Shown: positions 58,057-64,000 of the stretch, piece after piece | Numbering within the stretch: the stretch's first letter is position 1 | How the letters are laid out: each line of letters starts with the position of its first letter | Assembly (NCBI RefSeq): GCF_000340215.1 | Contig: NW_006921532.1 | Span: 6,414,550 to 6,478,549, forward strand | Source: Pseudocercospora fijiensis CIRAD86 | Taxonomy: Eukaryota; Ascomycota; Dothideomycetes; Mycosphaerellales; Mycosphaerellaceae | Length of the DNA stretch: 64,000 nt | Direction of reading: 5' to 3' | Position numbers and translations under genes: made by a program | The notes under the pieces: generated by a model | Databases searched by the model: none | What the model was told of the DNA's origin: nothing | Seen by the model: only the letters and a program-made list of their open reading frames with translations

Positions 58057-58622
58057 CTTGCTGTATGGCGAGACTCAGTCAGCAATCTCGTGGTGAGTCA
58101 CGCTGTGGCATGTGCATTTGTAGAATCGGTGCAAAAAGAGCGGAGATCGACATGTATTGCTCAAGGAAGATTGTAGAGTGCAGGTGCCGGTGCAATGTAT
58201 CGAAGTCTACTTCAGTAGTTTGGTGTTGAAAATATAATGGCGACGCGGTGCCGAGGATACCCCTCCCTCCGTTGCGCAAAATGCAAAATCGTTGGCTCGG
58301 AATAGCCGACCCACAGGTGCTCAACTGCGCAGTGAGGACTGGATTTTCGCTGGACGCTCGGGAGGTGAGGCAAATTTGTGGCTTTTTGTCGCAGTGTGGT
58401 GATTTGCATTGTCCAGGACCAGCTTCCAGAACGATCAGCAGAACCAGCGCGGCGCGGCGCGGCAGGCGTCGGTCGTGGCGGTGCACGTGTGTCGAAGGCG
58501 AATAAATAATGTCCTCAGGCGCCCAAGTGCAGATTACACACGCCAAGGGATTCATTCGATGACGACAAGCGCAGTGCAGGTAAGAAAGAAGTGAAGGGGA
58601 GGAGATTAGGGGACCGACTTAC

Positions 58623-59164
58623 CCATGTTGGTGCATGAGACTCTGCCGCAGCAAGTCTGCCGCGGTGTGCGACTGGCCGGCGAATGCGTCGTGCGAGGTG
58701 GCCATGCTGGCGCGAGTGATGGCCGCGCGCAGGCCGAGCAGCGAGGATGGGGCGAATAGCTGGGGCGATTGAGATGGTTTGGTGGGGCTGCGAGGAGGAA
58801 CGGCGGCGACGGTCGATATGGTGGGCACCGCGCTGGAGCTCTTCGTCGACAGGTGGCCGGGGCGACGGTGAAGCGGACGAGGGCGGCGAGAGGTCGAGGA
58901 ATCTCTCGACTCCCCTTCGCCTTTGTAAGAGCGCGAGCGCGGACGCTCACGGTCCGCTGGTCTTACCTCCTCCACAGCGTAGCTTTGACGTCGGCTGGGA
59001 GGCAGCTTCACATGCAGAAGCGTCGCCAGCCGGTAGTACGGTACTTGTTCGGGCGTCCTAAGTTCGTGAATGACGACGGTGGAGCGATTGGCTGACCAGG
59101 TGCTGCTGTCGTCGGCGTATCTCTGCCCGCGCGGTCGTCGTCGTCCGGCCGATGAAAATGGCAA
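58623..59164 (-). other. Possible 5' exon of the Sch9 gene
   Basis: The minus strand here has an open frame ending in MATSHDAFAGQSHTAADLLR..., then CATGG/GTAAGT, a strong splice donor at 58,622. A strong acceptor, catacag/caag, lies at 58,061, with gctgact upstream. Joining them (562-nt intron) puts this frame exactly in phase with the kinase start (GG/C AAG ATG GCG). The exon could be coding, extending the N-terminus from the ATG at 58,703 or further upstream, or it could be a spliced 5' leader. The upstream part is Arg/Ser/Pro-rich and of uncertain status. 562 nt is long for a fungal intron, but long introns near the 5' end are not rare. Confidence 0.45.
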
Positions 59165-60712
59165 AATGCGTGCAAGTGATGGGGGATGTGGGCTGGCGAG
59201 AGAGAAAGTCGGTGGTGGATGTCAGTGGCAGGACCAGAGGAGTGCGTCACCGAGATCGTCGACCAGATCGCTAGAAGTCGGAGGCGAAGAAAGAGTCAAA
59301 AGGCCAGACTGGGCTGCCTCACCGGCGAAGCGCTTCGATGCACCAGCCACGTGCGAGAGCCACTGGGAACGTTGCGGGCGGGCAGGAAGCTTTTGAGTTG
59401 ATCGGACTGTTCCCGCTTGAACTTCCGAAGTAGTGAAGCAGAGTCGTGGGTGCAGCGGTATATATTCTAGCAGAGCAGATCGATGCCGCCTTGCTTCCAG
59501 ATGTGAAGACACAATGGAGAGCGTGCGTCGTTCTCATCAACGTCGTAGAGCCAATGCCAATGCCACACTGCCAGCGTCGCATGAGTAAAGTGTCTCAACA
59601 AGCAAGGAACTTGAAGAGCCAAAATACCTACCTCATCGAGATAGCCGGCCGATAGGCTGGGTTGTTTGACCGCAATTCCGGGTTTGACACAATCTATCGG
59701 CGCCCGCCTGCAGACGCCCTTCTCAACCGGCTCTCTGCAGCAGCATGTGATGAGGGCAAAGTGCAAAGAAGCGCCGACACGCGCAGCACAAGCACCTTTG
59801 TATTCACTAAATTGCCTGGCGCTCAGCTGTCAAGGAGACGTGCGTTGCACACAATCTTGACCGGTTGAGCACGATCAGAAAGAAGGGACAAAGAAGGCGT
59901 TTTGGGGTCGCACAGATCTGCACTGGCATTTCCCGATGTTTGGGACACGTGAATTGGGCCAGACACCAGAGGTGAGGCTGGGTCAGAGTTCTAGCATATG
60001 ACCGGTGGATACACATGGTATGATGGACATGTGAAGGCAGGAGCCACGGTTCTGCGCATCTTGCACCTGACATGCTCCCTTGTTGCACGAGGATAACGTG
60101 AGTCGAATAGAACACCTGGGCACCAACGCTGATCAGCAATGTCATGTCATCAGCAGGTCTCGACTGTGACAGTACCCGTCCAGCCCAATCCTCCCCACAG
60201 CCTCTCTCATATTCTACCCATGCCCAGCTACACCGACAACGACTCAGCCTCGAGGAGTCCGCTTCAGCCGTCAGATCTTGACGCCTGCAGCTCTCCGGTG
60301 GCACAGACAGGGTGGTCTATCGCCTATCGGACGCCGGCATGCAGCTCATTCCAGGAGTCCTCGAATAGCAATTGCCACACTTCCAATACCCCGGATCTCA
60401 GGTCGCAGTGTGCGACAAACAAAGGCTCACGCGAATGCACCAGAAGACGTCTAGAACAAGCAGCTTCCCGGAGATGAACCAGACCTGTGGCGACAAAGGG
60501 ATGTGCCAGCCTCCACCTTCTCGTGCTGTTGCCGCTGTGACACTGTCGGCCTTTTTCAACATTCAACGAAATTCTCGGACTAATCATGCTATACTGAGAG
60601 GTAAGCAAACTCATCTCCCAGGAGTCGCAATGGACTTGATCCACTTCAGAGTATATACTTTCAAATAAAAGCAAGATCCAACCATCTATCCACAAGACCT
60701 CCATCCCCCAAT
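59165..60712. other. Intergenic region upstream of Sch9
   Basis: About 1.5 kb between the possible Sch9 5' exon and the 3' end of the MaoC gene, both on the minus strand. Many overlapping open frames on both strands show no motif. It probably holds the Sch9 promoter and a long leader. Confidence 0.5.
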
Positions 60713-61719
60713 TCAGAGCTTGGCGCTACCACTCTTAATCTTCATCTTCGCCCGCCCATTGCTCAAGCAAACCTTCCCCGTCTGCTTCACCTTAACCGTA
60801 AACCTAACATCCTCCCACCCCTCCCCATCCCTGGTCCCCATCCTCCACGCCTCCGTCAAAAGCACATCCCCCGGCTTAACCGGCGACGCAAACCTCGCCG
60901 CATACTCCTTAATACTCCCGGGATCACCCCCACCAAGCAACTTAACCAACGCATGCGCCGTGGAATTCCAAGAAAACAATCCATGAATAATCACCCCACC
61001 AAACCCCATAGCCTTCCCAGGCTTGGGATCGATATGCAAAGGGTTATAATCCCCATTGAGTCGGTATAGGATCGCAGTCTCCTCATTCGTAGCAAATTCA
61101 TTCACCACATCCGGAGCTTTGCCCTGAGGTGGAGGAAACGTCTCAGTTTTCGGCCCTTTGGGACCTCCCCAACCCCCCTGCCCGATAAAGAACGCACTCC
61201 CGATAATCGTCGTATACACCTCCCCGCTCTCCTGATCCACAATATCAACCTGCGTCTCCAACACCGTCCCGGGTTTCCCTTTATCATAAACGCCCACAAC
61301 TTTATTCCTAGCCTCGAATTTCCTTCCTTCAGAAGAGGTTGGGAGTTGTTTATGGAAAATTATCTTCCGTTCCCCATCGAGGACGCGTTTGGAGTCGAGG
61401 GCAGGGACGCCGGGGATTTGCGGGCGAGAGGAGTGTTGGGCTGCGTAGAAGTCGATGACTTCTTGGGTTGTGTGTTTGAAGGGGAGGATGATGGGGTAGG
61501 TGGGGAAGACGGAGAAGTTGGGGTGGAGTTCGTAGAGGTAGTGGAGTTCGTCGGAGGTTGCGCCGATGCTGGCGGCGAAGAGAAGGACGTCGCCTGGGGG
61601 AGGAAGGTTAGTTGGAGGGAAGGAGAGAGAGATGGGAGTTTTGAGGACTACTTACGCTTTAGCCAGGAGACTTCGACTGGGGCGCTTTCATGGCCCGCTC
61701 CTGCTCCTTTTTCTGACAT
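60713..61719 (-). CDS. Peroxisomal MaoC-type (hydratase 2) enoyl-CoA hydratase
   Basis: The CDS is the complement of 61,719-61,656 joined to 61,593-60,713, giving 314 residues. The 62-nt intron has GTAAGT and CCCCCAG ends. The N-terminal half (SWLKRDVLLFAASIGA..., LHPNFSVFPTYP) matches the degenerate N-terminal hot-dog of hydratase 2 proteins. The C-terminal half has the active motif NGDYNPLHIDP (Asp203, Asn205, His208) and GGVIIHGL. The protein ends in SAKL, with AKL a type 1 peroxisomal targeting signal. It should hydrate trans-2-enoyl-CoA to (3R)-hydroxyacyl-CoA in peroxisomal beta-oxidation. It is a stand-alone hydratase and not the fused multifunctional Fox2 enzyme. Preferred chain length is unknown. 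Confidence 0.93.
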
Positions 61720-62079
61720 GGTGGGTTTGTGTGTGTGGAACTGAGGTGAATGTCGTCTTTGGGGCTTACGCTGAAGGAATGTGAGACTACAGAAGCTCTT
61801 GGGAGTTTTGAAGTGGTGCAATGAGTGAACCTCGGCTTGACGGCTTCATTCGGCACTACGCGGCATAGTTCTATGACAAGGGCATACTGAGTCCTGACGC
61901 TACAATATCAGACCACTATACCATTGGACATTTTGTTGATCGGACAACAGCAAGACATTATTCGAGGCCGCTTGATGTTTACATATATTGCAGTTGCCAG
62001 GAACGACTCCCTCCGCACCAAGCAAGCGCAAAGTATGCATACCTAGGTATTCGTTCATTTCCATCGTTCAATCGTTCCT
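61720..62079. other. Divergent spacer between MaoC and the kinase-like gene
   Basis: About 360 bp of normal composition. It contains the MaoC promoter to the left. To the right it may contain a missing first part of the kinase-like gene: no N-lobe with a glycine loop is readable here, and an acceptor-like cgtcag precedes gcgcgagcac at 62,097. Confidence 0.4.
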
Positions 62080-62085
62080 TCATCA

Positions 62086-62960
62086 TTGGGCGTCAGGCGC
62101 GAGCACCACATCTTCGATTTGCTCGAAACGAAACCACCATGTCCATACATCGTTCGCAGCTTCCTGCGGCTACCAGAGCTCAATTTCATGGAGAACATGT
62201 CGAGAGGTAACCTCGAAGCTCGACTCCGCAGCAACCAAGTTCGTGAAAAGCATAACCTCGTAGCAGTCCAGTCCCTCGAGCCGGCCTCGCTCGTGTCGCA
62301 GTGGATGGCAGAGCTTACCGGCGCGGCGGCCTGGCTGGAGAGCATAACAGGCCTAGCTCACGGCGACATTCGTCCATCCAATCTGCTTCTCGATGCCTGC
62401 GATCACCTGAAAACTTGCCGACTTCGATTGCGCAGCGAATATTGACCAACAAGAGCTAGAAGCGGGTATACCGGAGTGTAAGGCTCCGAGGCTAGTAAGG
62501 AAAGGGGCATATTAGGAAGAGTTAGGACTACGAACAGAACAATTCGCTATTAGTAGTATCTACTACTATATAACGCGTAGGTATAAGCTATATAAGGATA
62601 TCTATCTATCTAGCCTAGAGATAGTCGATCTACTACGGCGTAAAGTCTTTCTACTTATAACCTCGACCGATTCTAAGAATACTATAATTTAGAAATATTA
62701 GTACGGAGAATACCCTTCGCTCTAACTACTAGCTACCTAAGTTAATAATATAGAAGAATATACAAGTAATAGTTCTATAGAGAAGCTAAGATAGGAATGT
62801 CTTTAGTAGTGTGAGAATTAGAAAGCCCTAGTTAAACCTTATATTACTCGTAGCTACCTTCCGACGAGGAAGATAGCTCGTAACTATAATAAGATAATAG
62901 GGCTTTATTATAACTTCCTCTAGTATATATAGTAAACCTAACCTCTTAAAATACTAAGCT
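62086..62960 (+). pseudogene. Kinase-like gene, frameshifted and RIP-mutated in its 3' half
   Basis: The left part encodes REHHIFDLLE (helix C region) and PYIVRSFLRLPELNFMEN, then HGDIRPSNLLLD near 62,359-62,394, the kinase catalytic loop. One extra A in the run 62,410-62,413 then shifts the frame. In the shifted frame the protein goes on with LADFDCAANI (DFG position) and, past about 62,455, through RIP-mutated sequence that still reads GLRTEQFAISSIYYY, YGEYPSL and onwards. That is the C-lobe of a kinase-like family common in dothideomycetes. The N-lobe with the glycine loop is missing or lies in another exon. Stops in the right half are TAG/TAA from Trp/Gln codons. The gene is a clear pseudogene in this copy. 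Confidence 0.82.
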
Positions 62961-63310
62961 AACTATATTAAGCGCTAATTAGGTCGCTTAGCTATATCCC
63001 CGAAAGTAGGGAGTACTAAGTACCTATCTATATAGTAAATAGTATACTAAGTATAGATAGGTAGCTATACGGATTCTCGAGAAAATATAGAATATACTTA
63101 ATAGACGATAAGGAGTAGACCGTAGGTATACGGACTAGCGTATAACGTCGCTTAAAGAACAGCCTAGCTCTAGAATAGATACCTTAGGCTATTCCCCTAG
63201 ATACCTAAAAAATAGTCTATAGCAGCTCCTTAAGTATACTATAGTAAACACGTAAGTCTATAAGTTTAATTAGGTTTATAGCTCTCCGATAGTAGACATC
63301 GCCAGTCCTA
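62455..63310. other. Isolated RIP tract of about 860 bp
   Basis: CA and TG nearly vanish and TA rises from about 62,455, and normal sequence returns at about 63,310. The left edge lies inside the kinase-like gene. The part after about 62,960 has no readable protein. Such a short tract suggests that exactly this segment is (or was) duplicated elsewhere in the genome, because RIP acts on duplicated DNA. Confidence 0.8.
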
Positions 63311-63617
63311 TTGTTACCGTAGAAAATATCAGACGACTAAAAAAAACAATAAGAACACCTTGTCGAACGAGCAACAAGGAAAATTTCCGAGGCCGCTAAG
63401 TTGAAGTCCATATATGTCCAGACATATATGAAAGGGAAGGAATGAACTATCCTTCGCAGCACTCTGCAAGCGCAACGTCCACGTATCCAATTCGTTGATT
63501 TCTGGTCCAGAATTTCCATCCGTATCGTTTTCCCTTCGTAATCTGCATTACCTTGTTGTCCTTCTTCGAACGCCCAACTCCAACAATAGCACAAAACAAT
63601 CACCACCCACCCACCCC

Positions 63618-63639
63618 ATGCAATGCAATGCAATGCAAT
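63618..63639. repeat. Pentanucleotide microsatellite (atgca)n
   Basis: Four and a half head-to-tail copies of atgca in the 3' region of the ABC transporter gene. Confidence 0.9.
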
Positions 63640-63701
63640 CATATCCAACGCTTCAAATTTTCCGCCTTTTCCCACCGCGTCCCAAAAACGCCATGACTAT
63701 G

Positions 63702-63747
63702 CATTCATTCATTCATTCATTCATTCATTCATTCATTCATTCATTCC
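63702..63747. repeat. Tetranucleotide microsatellite (attc)n
   Basis: About 11 perfect copies of cattcatt-type repeats in the 3' region of the ABC transporter gene. On the plus strand they read as Phe/Ile/His/Ser in any frame, which explains open frames there. Confidence 0.95.
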
Positions 63748-63796
63748 AACTCAAGCGAATTACCTCGATTCCTGGTCTCCTTTTTGCGTACTGCTA

Positions 63797-64000
63797 CTAC
63801 TCGCCCCCCTCGCGTGCAGATTGTAGCTCGATGAGATCTTCATCCTTCTTCGAGACATCAAGCGTAGTACCCAAATCTCTGACTTCCTTACTGAGCTGCT
63901 TACTCCACAGCGCCACGTATTTGCCCTTCTTTCTAAACAATTCATCATGACTACCTCTCTCCACAATCTGTCCGTCATTGATGACCAAGATCAGGTCAGC
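63797..64000 (-). CDS. ABC transporter, C-terminal end of nucleotide-binding domain (partial)
   Basis: The gene continues beyond the window; only the last 67 residues and the stop are present. The sequence ADLILVINDGQIVERGSHDELF is the segment after the H-loop of an ABC ATPase domain (family pattern ADxIxVxxxGxIxExGxHxEL). A short acidic tail follows. The form fits the half- or full-size exporter class (Atm1, HMT1 or MDR-like, subfamily B); which one cannot be told from this end. Such proteins use ATP to move substrates across a membrane. The stop at 63,797 and the downstream microsatellites mark the 3' end. Confidence 0.88.
   Translation of the reverse strand, partial: ADLILVINDGQIVERGSHDELFRKKGKYVALWSKQLSKEVRDLGTTLDVSKKDEDLIELQSAREGGE

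Larger units (their letters stand above)
63311..63796. other. 3' region of the ABC transporter gene
   Basis: Unmutated spacer and 3' untranslated region of the minus-strand ABC gene. It contains two microsatellites (listed) and a short inverted pair catatatg/catatatg near 63,410-63,431. No gene is seen. Confidence 0.6.

Noticed and set aside
58079..58555. 158-codon minus-strand open frame before the Sch9 start
   Set aside because: It lies in the proposed intron between strong splice sites and has no motif.
59807..60304. 165-codon minus-strand open frame in the Sch9 upstream region
   Set aside because: Cys/Arg/Ser-rich text without domain; competing open frames on the other strand.
61346..61744. 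132-codon plus-strand open frame rich in Gly, Val, Glu and Asp
   Set aside because: It is antisense to exon 2, the intron and exon 1 of the MaoC gene, whose protein motifs are clear.
1..64000. tRNA, rRNA genes, CRISPR arrays or a secondary-metabolite cluster
   Set aside because: No cloverleaf with matching A and B boxes was seen by eye, no rRNA-like text, no spaced repeat array, and no polyketide, peptide or terpene synthase.

Overview
The window is fungal nuclear DNA, most likely from a filamentous ascomycete (Pezizomycotina; a dothideomycete is my guess). This rests on short GT/GC-AG introns, an Sch9-type kinase with a C2 domain, a GH18 chitinase with a CBM18 module, and a two-compartment genome. 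Bases 1 to about 43,125 are a repeat island altered by repeat-induced point mutation (RIP): CA and TG dinucleotides are almost gone, TA is in large excess, CG is kept, and old reading frames are broken mainly by TAG/TAA where CAG, CAA or TGG would be expected. Bases 43,126-62,454 are unmutated and gene-rich. An 860-bp RIP tract (about 62,455-63,310) follows, then the 3' end of an ABC transporter gene.

The island can be partly read through its mutations. From left to right it holds: an unknown minus-strand protein relic (0.64-1.74 kb); a long minus-strand low-complexity protein relic with internal coding repeats (7.2-10.5 kb); an AT-rich spacer with a 32-bp perfect palindrome; an unknown plus-strand relic (12.0-13.8 kb); a Tad1-like LINE on the minus strand (about 14.13-19.39 kb) with a different, strand-biased mutation signature; a spacer with a 9-bp minisatellite inside a less-mutated patch; a pogo/Fot1-type transposase relic cut in two by a Ty3/gypsy chromodomain retroelement with 197-bp LTRs (23,078-30,210); and about 11 kb (32-43 kb) of three long open relics that I do not recognise, one on the minus strand and two on the plus strand.

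The gene-rich part holds: a protein with a degenerate RING-like Cys/His cluster; an SDR dehydrogenase whose frame needs a GC-AG intron; divergently from it a ubiquitin C-terminal hydrolase; a secreted GH18-CBM18 chitinase; two tandem paralogous Cys/His small proteins; the nutrient-signalling kinase Sch9, with a possible extra 5' exon; a peroxisomal MaoC enoyl-CoA hydratase ending in a PTS1; and a small kinase-like gene whose 5' half is normal and whose 3' half is RIP-mutated. I see no biosynthetic cluster. These are housekeeping and accessory genes beside a repeat island. Ends of relics in the island are approximate because start, stop and splice signals are mutated.
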